Assembly: GCA_030272155.1 (NCBI GenBank)
Contig: CP126205.1
Span: forward strand, 3,584,501 to 3,648,500
Source of the DNA: Tetradesmus obliquus
Lineage: Eukaryota > Chlorophyta > Chlorophyceae > Sphaeropleales > Scenedesmaceae
Reading direction: 5' to 3'
Length of the DNA: 64,000 nt
In this document: positions 35,324 to 54,301 of the stretch, in pieces
Layout: every line of letters starts with the position of its first letter
Numbering within the stretch: position 1 is the stretch's first letter
Translations under genes and position numbers: made by a program
Notes under the pieces: model-generated
The model's input: the letters and a program-made list of their open reading frames with translations, nothing else
What the model was told of the DNA's origin: nothing
Database searches by the model: none

Positions 35324-37906
35324 ATGCTCCTGAAAGCTTCGTCAACCGGTGCTCGTCTGGCAAGGCTCCCTAGCTGCAGGCTGCTCTGTGCTCGCTGCTC
35401 TGCTGTGGTGCCTCGTAGGGCCTCTGCTGCAATTCCCGCAAGTTCAGCGCTGGTCAAGGGCGTCGCAGCTCCAGTTTCCGCTTTTGCGGCAATCAGCAGA
35501 GGCATGGCGGACTCAACGGCAGTGCCCAAGGCAGCAGCAGTGCAGGAGGTGGACACTGTGGACGTGTTCACCACCAACCCCCTGCTTGCGGTGAGCAAAT
35601 TGGATTGATTGCTATCTTTCGTTTTAATTGGGTGTTCAAGTGTTTGAAAGAAATCGTGCCTACTAGGCAGCAGCTAGGGCGGTTTGGCGTCAGGCAAGAG
35701 TTTCCCAGGTTGCATGTTGTAATCCCCTGCATGGGTGGTTGCAGCTGTTGGGTGCTAGCCTGGCCACAGGCGGCGTGTAGGGCAGCAGCTGGGACAAGCA
35801 GGAGGCGAGTTGGTGGAACATCAAGCGGATCAGGTGTAGCGACGGCAAACCATGGGTGTTTGGGGCTGTTGTAGCAGGTGCAGCAACAGCATCACAACTG
35901 CATCAGCGGTGAACACTTGCAGGATCATGCATGCCTTAAGCAGGTGCAGAAGTTGCATGGAGTAAGAGCTTGGCATAAGCGCCATGTTACACAGCATTCA
36001 TCCTAATACTACTTGTTCCAGCATGCGTGTTGAAGCAGGTGCTGGTGTGCGAGGCGCCCAGCTGCATGTGCTGCTGTACAGCAGCGCACCGTGCGCGTAT
36101 GATAGTGTACTCAACTCAAGAATGTTGGTTTGCTTTTGCAGGACGTTGTGTTCCCGCTGTATGACAAAGTGAAGCCGGAGCATGTGGTGCCAGGCATGCG
36201 TGCACTGCTGGCCCAACCCCCAGCCCACTCATTCTTGCCCTGAAACTGCCCACATGCTTGCAGGACGTGGTGTTTCCGCTGTATGACAAGGTGAAGCCGG
36301 AGCATGTGGTGCCAGGCATGCGTGCACTGCTGGCGCAGCTGCACAAGGACATCGATGCGCTTGAGGCCTCAGTGCAGCCCAGCTGGGAAGGGTTGGTGGA
36401 GCCACTGGAGCGGCTGACTGACAGGCACCAGCGCACCTGGGGCATCGTCAGCCACCTCAAGGTGAGTTTGGCGAAGTAAACCATGCAGCAAGAGAGTGAA
36501 GGGTGACCTAGCCTATGGTTTAGGCGGCGTAAGCAGCAGTGCAGGGTGGGTGCTTCTGTGCAGACCAGCTGGCAGGTGCTGGTTGAGCCGCTTGAGAGGC
36601 TGACAGGCACCAGCGCACCTGGGGCATCGTCAGCCACCTCAAGGTGAGTGTAGAGATGTACTTCCTGCAGCAAGAGAGTGAAGGATGTACTAGTCTGCGG
36701 CCACAAGCAGCATCCAGGGGTTGAGGCCATGTGCAGGCCAGCTGGCAGGGGCTGGTGGAGCCACTTGAGCGGCTGACTGACAGGCACCAGCGCACCTGGG
36801 GCATCGTCAGCCACTTAGAGGTAAGTGATTTGGGGTTTTATGGGTTTCAAGGGTTGAAGCCTTTCAAAGGTGCTGAGCTGCAGTTGGTGCGGTTTGCGCT
36901 TGGCGTGTAGCCAGGCAAGCACTCGAGCAAGCAGTGTGATAGAACACGAAGAGCTGCTGTTGCAGCGTTGCAGCACCACTCATGTTTTGCTGCTGCTGCT
37001 GCAGCTGCTGGCACAGGGTGTGGCGGACACTGAGGCGCTACGTGCCGCACTTGAGCAGGTGCCGTACTGTTGTAGTGATGCTGCTGCTGCTGCTGCCGCA
37101 GGGTGTGGCCGACAGCGAGGCGCTGCGTGCTGCTGTGGAGGAGGTGCTGTAGAAGAGGTGCATCAGCGATGATCTGACACTGCTGCTGCTGTTGCTGCCG
37201 CTGTAGGGTGTTGCGGACAGTGAGGCGCTGCGTGCTGCTGTTGAGGAGGTGCAGCCAGAGAACGTGGCCCTGGGCCTGCGACTGGCGCAAAGCAAGCCGC
37301 TGTACGGCGCCTTCAAGGCACTCAAGTGAGTAAAGCCCTGAAGTGGCAACAGCGCGGTAGTGGCGATGTAGATAAGATGTTATGCTGCAGATTTGTGTTG
37401 AGCAGCAGTGGCAGCAGCTGCAGCAGGGCCAGGGGCGCAGCAGCTGCGCCTGGCGCAGAGCAAGCCGCTGTACGGGGCGTTCAAGGCACTCAAGTGAGTA
37501 CAGCAGTGTATTGGCGGTGTAGTCATGATGTACTCCTCTAGATTAGGAGCGAGCAGCAGTGGCAGCAGCTGCACAGTGCTAGGGGTGCAACAGGCGCATT
37601 GGCGCAGAGCGAGCCGCTGTAGGGGCGTTCAAGGCACTCAAGTGAGTACAGCACTGTGGCGGCGATGCAGACACGATGTAGTGCTGTTACTTCAAAGGTA
37701 GCAGCAGAAGCAGCATTAGGGCCAGGCGCGCAGCAGCTGCGGCACGGGGCGTGCAAATGATGTAAAGGGTGGTGGTGCTGCTGCTGCTGCTGCCGTTGCC
37801 AACCGCAGGGAGGGCCCCGCATGGGAGACCCTGACCGAAGCTCAGAAGCGCGTGGTGGACATTGAGCTGCGCGACTTTGTGCTGGGTGGGGTGGCACTGC
37901 CATCAA

Positions 37907-37944
<38 letters not shown>

Positions 37945-39251
37945 TGAGCTGCCATAAAGAGACATTGAGCTGCGCATATCACTCACCTGCTGCTGCTGCT
38001 GGTGCTGCCACCTGCAGGGAGGGCCCTGCATGGGAGACGCTCACCGAGGCTCAGAAGCGCGTGGTGGACATTGAGCTGCGTGACTTTGTGCTGGGCGGGG
38101 TGGCTCTGGAGGGCGAGGCGCAGGAGCGTTACAACGCCATCCAGCAGCAGCTGGCGCAGCTGAGCACAAAGTTCAGCAACAACGTGCTCGACGCGACCAA
38201 GGTGCGTGATGAGGGAGCAGATGGACCACGGCAGAAAACACATTAGGTTTCCCTGCAGAAGGCACTCATCTACCTTGCTGCATCGCGCGCCTCCCCTCTC
38301 CTGTCCACTGCCCCGCCACCTGCTTCACAAACATTGTAATGCTGTAGGGGCTGCTCCCCACATGCTTCATGACACAACTCTACGCCTGTTAAAGACAATT
38401 CTTTGGAATAAGAAAGGCTTTCCATCTACAAACCATTGTCATTATCAAAGGTACTACGCATTGCACATGATCAACATTGTTTGCTGTACTTACTGCCCCA
38501 CAACAGGCTTTCAAGAAGCTGGTGACAGACATCTCAGGGCTGGAGGGGGTGCCGCCCAGATGCTAGATGGCTCATCCTGTGGGATACATGTAATAAAGTT
38601 TTGCCTTTTCAACTGTTTGCAGGCTTTCAAGAAGCTGGTGACAGATGTGTCAGAGCTGGAGGGGCTCCCCCCAACCGCACTAGGCCTGGCAGCACAGCAG
38701 GCGCGCTCAGCTGGCCACGACAAGGCCACAGCAGAGGCGGGCCCCTGGCTGCTCACACTTGATTTCCCCAGCTACTACCCCGTAATGACACACGCCAAGA
38801 ACAGGTGCGCTTTTGCAGGGTTTATGGTTTGGATCAAGGGTTTTAGGGTTGAGTTGGGGTTCAGGGCAGGGGCGTTCAGGGCAGGGGCAATTGCAAAACT
38901 GTGAGAAGGCCAGCAGAGACGGGCCCCTGGCTGCTGACGCTGTACTACCCGCTGTACTAAGGGACACACAACAAAAACAGGTGTGCTTTAGCGCTTCAAG
39001 GGATCTGGGTGCGCGGAATGATGGAAAACGCATGCACGCACACGCATGCGCACCTGTCCTCTGCTTGAATGGGCTGTATTGTTGGTAGATGTAGCAGCTT
39101 ATATATTCGCAAGAATGTTACCTTTTTTAGGTCTGTGAGCTTGCTCATGAGCTTGCCTATGAATGTGGAGCCTCAGCAGTCGTGGCTGCTTTTACTGCTG
39201 CTGCTGTCAGGGCCCTGCTCTAAGAACTCTGCTCGCTGCTGCTGCTGCTGC

Positions 39252-39303
<52 letters not shown>

Positions 39304-42300
39304 GCGCTGCGTGAGGAGATGTACCGCGCCTACATCACGCGTGCATCAGCAGGCGAGCTGGACAACTCGCCCATCATCGAGCAGGTGCGGCCATCTACAC
39401 TGCTTCTGCATGATTCAATCAGATAGATCTTGTGGATGACCTGTAGCTGTTCTGTAGTTTTGGCATAGATGTTGAGAATTCACCGCATTGCTGTATTGCA
39501 GCTGCGCTGCTGCTGCTGCTGCCCTTGGAAAGGATTGTGGCCGTCGGAGTCAACTATTGCTTGAACACTCACGCGTGCTGCTGCTACTGCTGCTGCTGCT
39601 GCTGCTGCTGCCGCCCTCAGGTGCTGTCGCTGCGCAAGGAGAAGGCGCAGCTGCTGGGCTTTGCCAACTTTGCGGAGCTGTCCATGGCCAGCAAGGTGAG
39701 CACAAACTGGCAACCAGGGTTTAGCAGGCGGCTGGCCGCAGGGTTTAGGGTACAGGGGTCAGCTGCAGCTGAGGCTTAGCTGGGCTTTGCCAACTTTGCG
39801 GAGCTGCCCATGGCCAGCAAGGAGGGGTTAAGCAGGCAGCTGGGGGCAGGGTTCAGCAAGGAGCTAGGGTCAGGGTTGAAAGTCTAGAGCCTGGAACAGC
39901 TCAGGGCTACGGGAAGCTTGCCAGTGTGGATGCTATGCTGACGAGTTGTCGTTCTTGCTGCTGCTGTGACGGCAGTTTGGCATTGGCAGCGTCTGGTCAA
40001 CATGATACAGGGGCTTTCTGATGCATGCAAAACCCATTGTTGCTGCTGCTGCTGCTGCTGCTGCTGCGTCCAGATGGCCAACCTGGACCGTGCTGAGGAG
40101 CTGCTGGAGGAGCTGCGCGACAAGAGCTTCGCGGCAGCCAAGGTGGGTTTAGTGTAGCGGCTGCTGGCAGGGTTAAAAACCAGCAGCTGCCAGTGTTGAG
40201 TCGCAGCAGGCCTGGCGATCTTTTGACTACCCTCAGGTGCTGAGATGCTGCTATGGTAGAAGAACAGTGTAGTCCGCTGCTGCCTGCGGTGCATCTGTGT
40301 TTCCTGCTGGTCACTGAGCATTGAGAAGCGCTGACCTGCCTGCTGCTGCTGCTGTGCTGCTGCTGCTGCTGCTGCCGCAGGGCGACCTGGCCGATGCTCA
40401 GGCACACGCAGCAGCCAACGGCCACGATGGCGAGCTGCTGTGGTGGGACGTGGCCTTCTGGGCGGAGCGGCTGAGGGAGGCAAAGTACGACCTCAAGGAT
40501 GAGGAGCTGAGGCCATACTTTGCACTGCCCGCGGTGCTGGACGGCCTGTTCAAGGTGGGTTTTGTGTTGTGCGGTTGTGTAGTGGGGGGCAATCAGCATT
40601 CTTCCAGTGCAGATTATCTTATGGTGCTGGAATGTGCGGCTACGGGGCTGTTGCAAGGGCTGCTGTTTTCACCTTCGGGCGGAGCGGCTCGCATTATGTG
40701 CAAATCACAGCCGCAACGATACGCTCTGCCGCTGTCGCCCCTGCAGGTGGCCAAGCGCCTGTATGATATCGACTACGTGCCTGCTACGGCGAAGCATCTG
40801 GTGAACACCAACCACCAACAGCTGCAACTGTGTTGCTGCTGTCATTGCTGCAGGTGGCCAAGCGCCTGTTTGACATTGACATTGTGCCTGCTGATGGCGA
40901 GGCCCCCGTGTGGCAGTCAGATGTGTGCTACCAGCTGGCACACAAAGCAATAATATTGTGTCTGCATCGCTCCTGTTGTGTTATGGCTGTTGTTTGCAGG
41001 TGGCCAAGCGCCTGTTTGACATCGACATTGTGCCAGCCGACGGCGAGGCCCCAGTGTGGCAGTCAGACGTGCGCTTCTTCAAGCTGATGACCAATGGCCA
41101 GCCACGGGCCTACTTCTTCCTGGACCCATACAGCAGGCCAGCAGAGAAGCGCGGCGGCGCATGGATGGCTGAGGTGAGGCTGCTGCTGCACCTGGTGCTG
41201 CTTGTGGTTACGAAAGACTTCATGCGTCTCCCCCATCTGCCCAAAGAGAACGCAGCGACTGACCAGCCTGCCAACTGTACCTCATGATGCACTGGCTGCA
41301 GCCATCGTCCCTCCTCACCGTCGTAAGCACTAAGACCACCTGGTGTGTGGCTGCGCCTGTCACCCCATGGCCTCTGCTGTCAACTGCAGGTGCTGGGCCG
41401 CAGCAAGCTGCTGCCTGCTGCTGCCGGCAGCCCACCAGGCGCCCCCCGGCTGCGGTGCTGTGCGTCAACTTATTGTTACCATTGTCACTGTCGTTCACTG
41501 AACGCTTTACTGCCGCCGCAAGCTGCTCTCCCCGCTGCCGACAGCCCCCATGTGCTGGTGCATGTATCCGTCCTCATGACCCTTACGTGCTGCTGCGCCA
41601 ACCATTTTACGCCGCAGGTGGTGGGCCGCAGCAAGCTGCTGCCTGCTGCTGCCGGCTCCCCGCCCGGCTCCCCGCGGCTGCCCGTGGCGCACATGGTGTG
41701 CAACCAGAGCCCACCCGTGGACGGTCAGCCCAGCCTCATGACCTTCAGGTGGGTTGTAAGGGTGCAAGGGTTTTGGGTTTTGGGGCTAGGGTTTAGGTTC
41801 TAGGGTTTGGTGCTGGTCCAGTGCGCACATGGTGTGCAACTAGAGGCCCCCGGTTGATGGCCAGCCCAGCCTCATGACCTCCAGGTGGGGTGTAAGGGTG
41901 CAAGGGTTGTAGGTTTTGGGGCTAGGGTTTAGGTTTCTAGGGTTTGGTGCTGGTCCAGTGGGCACATGGTGTGCAACCAGAGCCCACTCGTGGATGGCCA
42001 GCCCAGCCTGATGACCTTCAGGTGGGTTGTGATAGGGTTTAGGATCTTTTAAACCATGTTGCTCTAGGGTTCAGGGTGCTAGGGTGCTGGGGTTGTTCAA
42101 GGGGCACAAGGTGTGCAACCAAAGCCCACCCGTGGACGGCCAGCCCAGCCTGATGACCTTCAGGTGGGGTTTGTGGACACAGTTTTCAGCATAAAAATGG
42201 AGTTTTTCTGCACTCTAGCTGGCTTGCTCCCTAATTGGTGTGTCAGCTCGTCAGGAATGCTAACTGCCCTGCTGCTGCTGTGTTGTGCTCCCCTGTGCAA

Positions 42301-43850
42301 GGAGGTGGAGATGCTGTTCCACGAGTCTGGTGATGCTGTAACGCGTCATGCTCATGGCCCGCTGCTGCTGCTGCTGCTGCTGCTGCTCCTGCTCCACAGG
42401 GAGGTTGAGACGCTGTTCCACGAGTTTGGCCACGCGCTGCAGCACATGATGACCACAGTGGACGAGGGCCTGGTGGCGGGCATCAGGTGAGGGGGCTGGC
42501 TGTTGGTTACCAATCATTGTCTTTGAACGGCAGTTAGCGCTGCAGCACAATCATGATGTAGCACTAAAGCACTTACAGCGCGCGCTGCAGCATAATCAAG
42601 TGCTATGGTGTGATGCAAATGGTTACTTGCAATGCCGCAGGGGTGTCGAGTGGGATGCTGTTGAGCTGCTCAGCCAGTTCATGGAGAACTGGTGCCATAT
42701 GAAATCACTGTGATTTAGTCCAATGTTCACTTTAAAATTTTAATTAATTGAATGACTGTACTTCATGCAGGGGTGTCGAGTGGGATGCTGTTGAGCTGCC
42801 CAGCCATTCACGGAGAACTGGTGCTCTCTGAGTATTTGTCAGATGTATACCTCAATTAACGTTTATGACAGTTTTCAATGCCGCAGGGGTGTGGAATGGG
42901 ACGCTGTTAAGCTGCCCAGCCAGTTCATGGAGAACTGGTGCTCTCTGAGTGTTTGTAGCCGAATGTTACTTGAATAACAAATCTGACTGTTATTTTAGTA
43001 CATAACAATATCAACTGGTTTTCATGCCGCAGGGGTGTGGAGTGGGATGCTGTTGAGCTGCCCAGCCAGTTCATGGAGAACTGGTGCTACGACAAGCCCA
43101 CGCTGTACAGCTTCGCCAAGCACTACCAGACAGGTGAGGGCGGCGTGGTTGCTGGGCGACAGCAACATTATTCTGACCACCACGATTATTCTGACCATGA
43201 CTTGTCAGTAAAGCAAGGCGCCCTGTGGGCGAGGTGTTGTGTGCAGGATGATGTTGTTGCCGGTTGCTGGTTGTATAGGAGGGGGCGGCAGGGCAGCCAG
43301 CTGTTGCACTCTCTATCAAGGCAACACCACTGGCTGAGTGTTGCTGCTGCTGCTGCTGCTGCAGGCGAGCCGCTTCCTGAGGACATGTTTGCTCGCCTGA
43401 AGGCAGCCAAGACCTTCCGCAGCGGCACCATGATGCTGCGCCAGGTGCGGTGCTGCTGCTGCTGCTGTTGCTGTCTTTGTGCGCGGCATGTGCTGGCAGC
43501 CTGCGTGTGCTTTGCTGCTGCTGTTGTGGGTGGTGTGCATGGCTGGACTTATGCTGCGCAGCAGGGGCACACAATGCGGCACGTGGCACAGTGAGTGACG
43601 CATGCCTGACGCTCAATGCTGCTGCTGCACTGCTGCCAGGTTCACCACAGCAGCATCGACCTGAAGCTGCACAGCCTGTGGCCCTACTCATCGGTCATCC
43701 AGCATAGCTGAAATGCTGCTGCTGCTGCTGCTGCTGCTGCGGCTGCTGCTGCTGCTGCCCCCCTCCCTCACTTCCAGGTTCGCTTCAGCAGCATCGACCT
43801 GGAGCTGCACAGCCTGTGGCCCTACTTATTGGTCATCCAGCATAGCTGAA

Positions 43851-43881
<31 letters not shown>

Positions 43882-44643
43882 CCCTCCCCACCTTGCCCCA
43901 GGTTCACTTCAGCAGCATCGACCTGGAGCTGCACAGCCCATGGCCTTTTTGACTCTCACCGTTCATCTTGCATTGCTGAACTGCTGCTACTGCTGCTGCT
44001 GCTGCTGCCGCTGCTGCTACCTCCACCTCCAGGTTCACTTCAGCAGCATCGACCTGGAGCTGCACAGCCGCTTCACGCCAGGCGCGGGCGAGAGCGTATT
44101 TGACAGGGACGCAGCAGTGGCGCAGAAGACGCAGGTGGGGGAACAGGGGCTCAGGATGCTGTGCTCTAGTGCTGGTGCTGCTGAGTGTGTGTGCTGCATG
44201 TTACTATGTGGGCGAGAGCGTATTTGACAGAGACGCAGCAGTGGCGCAGAAGACGCAGGTGGGGGAACAGGGGCTCAGCATGCTGTGCTCTAGTGCTGGT
44301 GCTGTTTGGTGTGTGTGCTGCATGTTACTATGTGGGCGAGAGCGTATTTGACAGGGACGCAGCAGTGGCGCAGAAGACGCAGGTGGGGGCACAGGGCTGT
44401 GCTTCTGGGTTCTGCTGTCTTGTAGACTGGTGCTGTTCTCTGTGTGTGTGTGCTGCATGTTGCCATTGTGCGTGGGCAAAGCGTGCTTGACACCGACTCG
44501 GTGGTGGCGCAAAAGCCTTAGGTGAGGCTGTTCGGTGGTTGCTAGCTTGCTGTGTGATTGTTGCATCTTGCAGTGGGATGGTGTGCACAGGTTTTGTGCT
44601 AACTGTCTTGTGCAGCGTCAGCCATATTATGCTGACAAGATCC

Positions 44644-44732
<89 letters not shown>

Positions 44733-45267
44733 AGGTGATGCCCAGCTTCCCTCAAGACCGCTTCCTGTGCAGCTTCAGCCACATCTTCGCAGGCGGCTAC
44801 AGCGCCGGCTACTACAGCTACAAGTGGGCCGAGGTGCTCAGTGCCGATGCATTCGGCGCATTTGAGGAGGCTGGGCTGGAGGATGATGCAGCAGTGGTGG
44901 CCACAGGACGGCGGTTCAGGTAGACTATAACAAACAGGGGAGGGTTGAGGAGGCAGCAGCAGAAGCAGTGCAGCAAGCACAAGGAGAGGAGGCTGCAATG
45001 TTTCTTGTGCTACCTGCATGCTCGCAGTTGGGGCACCCTGCTACCTGCTGTGATGGGCACCAGCATCTACCGCTATGTCATTTCATGCCCTTCACCTTAT
45101 CAAACTTGTTACTGTGCTGCTGCTGCTGCTGCTGCTGCTGCTGCAGGGACACGGTGCTGGCGCTGGGTGGCAGCAAGGCCCCTGAGCGCGTGTTTGAGCT
45201 GTTCAGGGGCAGGCAGCCCAGCACTGAGGCGCTGCTGCGCCACAACGGCCTGCTGGTGGCTGCATGA
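35324..45267 (+). CDS. Organellar-type oligopeptidase A, M3 zinc metallopeptidase
   Basis: This enzyme degrades short peptides, in plants targeting peptides left in mitochondria and chloroplasts. The 17 exons start at 35324, 36264, 37207, 38018, 38623, 39303, 39621, 40074, 40381, 41000, 41618, 42400, 43033, 43365, 44033, 44735 and 45147. They end at 35590, 36461, 37325, 38201, 38804, 39384, 39695, 40142, 40554, 41173, 41748, 42486, 43133, 43444, 44134, 44919 and 45267. All phases close, giving 776 residues, close to plant organellar homologues. The N-terminus ([20 protein letters not shown], Ser/Arg/Ala-rich) looks like a dual-targeting presequence. The zinc site is HEFGH at 559-563, with third ligand E589 in [11 protein letters not shown]. 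The Tyr-rich loop is [17 protein letters not shown]. For duplicated exons I chose the copy that continues into the conserved sequence. An upstream in-frame ATG exists at 35162. Nearly every intron holds decayed copies of an adjacent exon edge. Confidence 0.93.
36142..36822 (+). repeat. Copies of oligopeptidase exon 2 edges
   Basis: A first copy of the exon-2 start ([18 protein letters not shown], with its acceptor) lies at 36142-36222, 122 bases before the real exon at 36264. It runs into a non-homologous tail. After the real donor, two copies of the exon-2 end ([18 protein letters not shown]-like, each with its GTGAGT or GTAAGT donor) lie at about 36560-36645 and 36735-36825. The first of these has lost four bases. 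Confidence 0.9.
37008..37660 (+). repeat. Copies of oligopeptidase exon 3 edges
   Basis: The exon-3 start ([11 protein letters not shown], with acceptor) is present at about 37016 and 37102 before the real copy at 37207. The exon-3 end ([14 protein letters not shown], with a GTGAGT donor) is repeated at about 37445-37497 and 37600-37645 after the real donor at 37326. Confidence 0.9.
37805..38017 (+). repeat. Copy of oligopeptidase exon 4 start
   Basis: [20 protein letters not shown] and the following [11 protein letters not shown] are encoded at 37809-37900 behind a CCGCAG acceptor. They are repeated in the real exon from 38018. The copy diverges into a (CTG)n tract and a new pre-acceptor sequence. 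Confidence 0.9.
38505..38570 (+). repeat. Copy of oligopeptidase exon 5 start
   Basis: [17 protein letters not shown] is encoded just downstream of an AACAG acceptor and ends in a stop. The real exon ([17 protein letters not shown]) begins at 38623. Confidence 0.9.
38815..38895. repeat. TTTAGGG/GGGTTT-rich intron segment
   Basis: The 5' part of the intron after exon 5 contains AGGGTTTATGG, GGGTTTTAGGGTTGAG and GGGTTCAGGG motifs, reminiscent of degenerate plant telomere repeats. Confidence 0.6.
39700..39890 (+). repeat. Copy of exon 7 end plus TTTAGGG-like motifs
   Basis: After the real donor at 39696, a second CTGGGCTTTGCCAACTTTGC...AGCAAGG segment lies at 39780-39823. The intervening intron sequence carries CAGGGTTTAGCAGG, AGGGTTTAGGG and CAGGGTTCAGC motifs. 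Confidence 0.8.
40745..40945 (+). repeat. Two copies of oligopeptidase exon 10 start
   Basis: [14 protein letters not shown] (from 40747) and [20 protein letters not shown] (from 40854) each follow a CTGCAG acceptor. Both run into stops or divergent sequence before the real exon at 41000. The second copy retains about 80 bases of exon. Confidence 0.92.
41390..41465 (+). repeat. Copy of oligopeptidase exon 11 start
   Basis: [20 protein letters not shown] lies behind a CTGCAG acceptor, about 230 bases before the real exon ([20 protein letters not shown]) at 41618. Confidence 0.92.
41750..42165 (+). repeat. Three copies of exon 11 end within TTTAGGG-rich intron
   Basis: The exon-11 3' end ([20 protein letters not shown], with GTGGGGT/GTGGGTT donors) recurs at about 41828-41885, 41965-42022 and 42105-42165. 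The first copy reads CATGGTGTGCAACTAGAGGC and so has a stop. The spacers between copies carry GGGCTAGGGTTTAGG and GGTTCTAGGGTTTGG type telomere-like motifs. The period is about 135-140 bases. Confidence 0.92.
42290..42400 (+). repeat. Copy of the exon carrying the zinc site
   Basis: GGAGGTGGAGATGCTGTTCC and then ACGAGTCTGGTGATGC (42300-42336) duplicates the start of the real exon 12. The translated HEFGH would be HESGD, so the copy has lost the metal-binding motif. Confidence 0.88.
42638..42960 (+). repeat. Three copies of oligopeptidase exon 13 start
   Basis: [19 protein letters not shown] at about 42640, a version with PSHSRRTGA frameshift at about 42771, and [19 protein letters not shown] at about 42888 each follow a GC(C)GCAG or TGCAG acceptor. 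All diverge a few bases after the TGG-TGC codons. The real exon is 43033-43133. The spacing is 117-145 bases. Confidence 0.93.
43638..43965 (+). repeat. Three copies of oligopeptidase exon 15 start
   Basis: [12 protein letters not shown] (43640), [12 protein letters not shown] (43779) and [12 protein letters not shown] (43902) each follow a CAGG acceptor. The first two continue into the same non-homologous LWPY(S/L)-VIQHS-stop tail and the third into a shortened version of it. A (CTG)n run precedes each next acceptor. The real exon 15 starts at 44033. The shared tail shows that whole intron-exon units were duplicated. Confidence 0.94.
44205..44395 (+). repeat. Two copies of oligopeptidase exon 15 end
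   Basis: [16 protein letters not shown] with its GTGGGGG donor, followed by the same intron start, recurs at 44210-44258 and 44335-44384 after the real donor at 44135. The period is 125 bases. A degraded fourth copy lies near 44470-44525. Confidence 0.94.
44645..44733. repeat. (CTG) run ending an intron
   Basis: About 28 CTG units with one CCT interruption lead straight into the CTGCAG acceptor of exon 16 of the oligopeptidase gene. Confidence 0.95.
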
Positions 45268-45299
45268 CTGGCGCAGCAGCCGCAGCAGCAGCAGCAGCA

Positions 45300-45540
45300 T
45301 GTGAGCCGGCTGTGAGGGCAGCCCAGCACTGAGGCGCTGCTGCGCCGCAACGGCCTGCTGGTGGCCGCGTGACTGGCGCAGCAGCAGCAGCAGCAGCAGC
45401 AGCATGTGAGCCGGCTGTGAAGGCAGCAGTGAGGCGCTGCTGTGCCACAACGGCCTGCTGGTGGCAGCATGACTGGCGCAGCAGCCGCAGCAGCAGCAGC
45501 AGCAGCAGCATGTGAGCCGGCTGTGAGGGCAGCTGGGCAG
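45300..45540 (+). repeat. Copies of the last oligopeptidase exon beyond the stop codon
   Basis: After the real stop at 45265-45267, the end of the coding region ([17 protein letters not shown]-stop) is repeated at about 45318-45372. A shorter version lies at 45428-45472. Both carry the following (CAG)n and TGTGAGCCGGCTGTGA block. They would be in the 3' UTR. Confidence 0.92.
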
Positions 45541-46034
45541 CTGCATGGCTTGCTTGAGAGGCGCAGCAGCAGCAGCAGCATGGCTTACTGACTTGCCGGC
45601 GGTTTGCCTGTGTTGACCAGCATCAAGACAGAGCATGGGCCTGCTGGCTGCTGCTGTTACGCCCCACAACAGCAGCAGCATGCCAGGCAGCAGCAGCAGC
45701 AAATTGCGGGTTGGAGCAGCACAGTGTGTGGAATAACTGCCACTTTTTCGTCGCAAAGGTGTACGCGTTGATCGCGATTGAGAAAATTCAAAAGCGTTGA
45801 ATTGAGCCGACTTGGCTGGCCTGTCAGTTGGGTGATTGCCAGCCAGCAGCAACGAGCGCCAGAGTGCCAAGTGAGGTGAATGACACGTTTGTGGTTGCTT
45901 TCTGCTTCTTGCTTGCTTGCGGTAGGCTTGCATCCAAGCAAGCAGCTATACAAGGCAGACAGGAATGTCTGCATTGCATGCACTCATATGATGCTGTGAT
46001 TAGAAACAGCATAAGGCAGGACCGGATGCATGCG

Positions 46035-46071
<37 letters not shown>

Positions 46072-46943
46072 TCGCGTGGGGGTTGCTGCCTGCCAATTGG
46101 CAGGCAGCCTGTTGCCAGCAGAGTGTACCAGCTGTTGTGAATTTGCGCCCCGTTTAGCTCCGCGTGCGTTTGTTGGAGTGATATACAGAGCATGCATGGC
46201 TAATCATGTGAACTCATGTGTGCCTCATGCAGTCTCAGTGGCTTCAAGCAATGCGCTGTTTTTGGTTACAGCTGATGCGATTATGCGGTGTGATTGTGAT
46301 CGTTTTATAATACGGAAACAAACACGTTTTTAATTTCGATGAGTTTTCGAGAAGGCGTGGAGGCAGCCAGATGCCGTGGTCCACGTGTACGTGAGTAGTA
46401 GAAGCTGATGGCAGAGGGAAATCCTCATGCTGCGCCTCGACATTGCCACGCTGTATTTGCGTGTCAAAAGAAAAATTGTACTTCATTGTTTGAAATGCGC
46501 TGAAGCTCACAGTCCCGCGCATTAGGGTTCCAGCGTGGCACATGCCCCGCACATGAATCTTGCTGTTCACATGGTGAACAAACCTCACATCATCCACATG
46601 TCTGTCACATGGATGTATTCAGAGATCTTCGTCCGAATGGTCAATTCGCCTCAGAATAGGTTGGAACTCAGCGTTCCCCCTCTTCCGCAACTTGTGCCTG
46701 GCACCATCCGTCACGACACGCATGTGACAGCGCTTTAGGCTTCTGTTTTTCCGACCATCGCCGCAATTGATTTTGCATGCCCGCGCGCCTGCATGCCCTC
46801 ACTCCGGTCCGTTTAAAGACTCTGTTTGACTATTCTTTCTGCAAGGCCGCTCTCAGGCAGCTCTGGGAAGGCCACAGTAGGCGAATCAGACCATCACACC
46901 TCCACACATCGTCGAAACACTCGCTGCGTTTCCAGTAACCACC
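45541..46943. other. Intergenic region between the oligopeptidase and GDH genes
   Basis: It begins with the CAG-rich 3' flank of the oligopeptidase gene and a (CAG)n run at 46038-46070. The 46200-46920 part is CAG-poor, more AT-rich, and probably the GDH promoter. No gene is supported, and no TATA element was assigned with confidence. Confidence 0.45.

Positions 46944-54301
<7,358 letters not shown>

Noticed and set aside
41755-42090. TTTAGGG motifs as a telomere or chromosome end
   Set aside because: The motifs are scattered, degenerate and inside introns of an intact gene that continues on both sides.
42300-42340. Second zinc-protease active-site exon
   Set aside because: The copy would read HESGD in place of HEFGH and has no downstream continuation, so it is a fossil.
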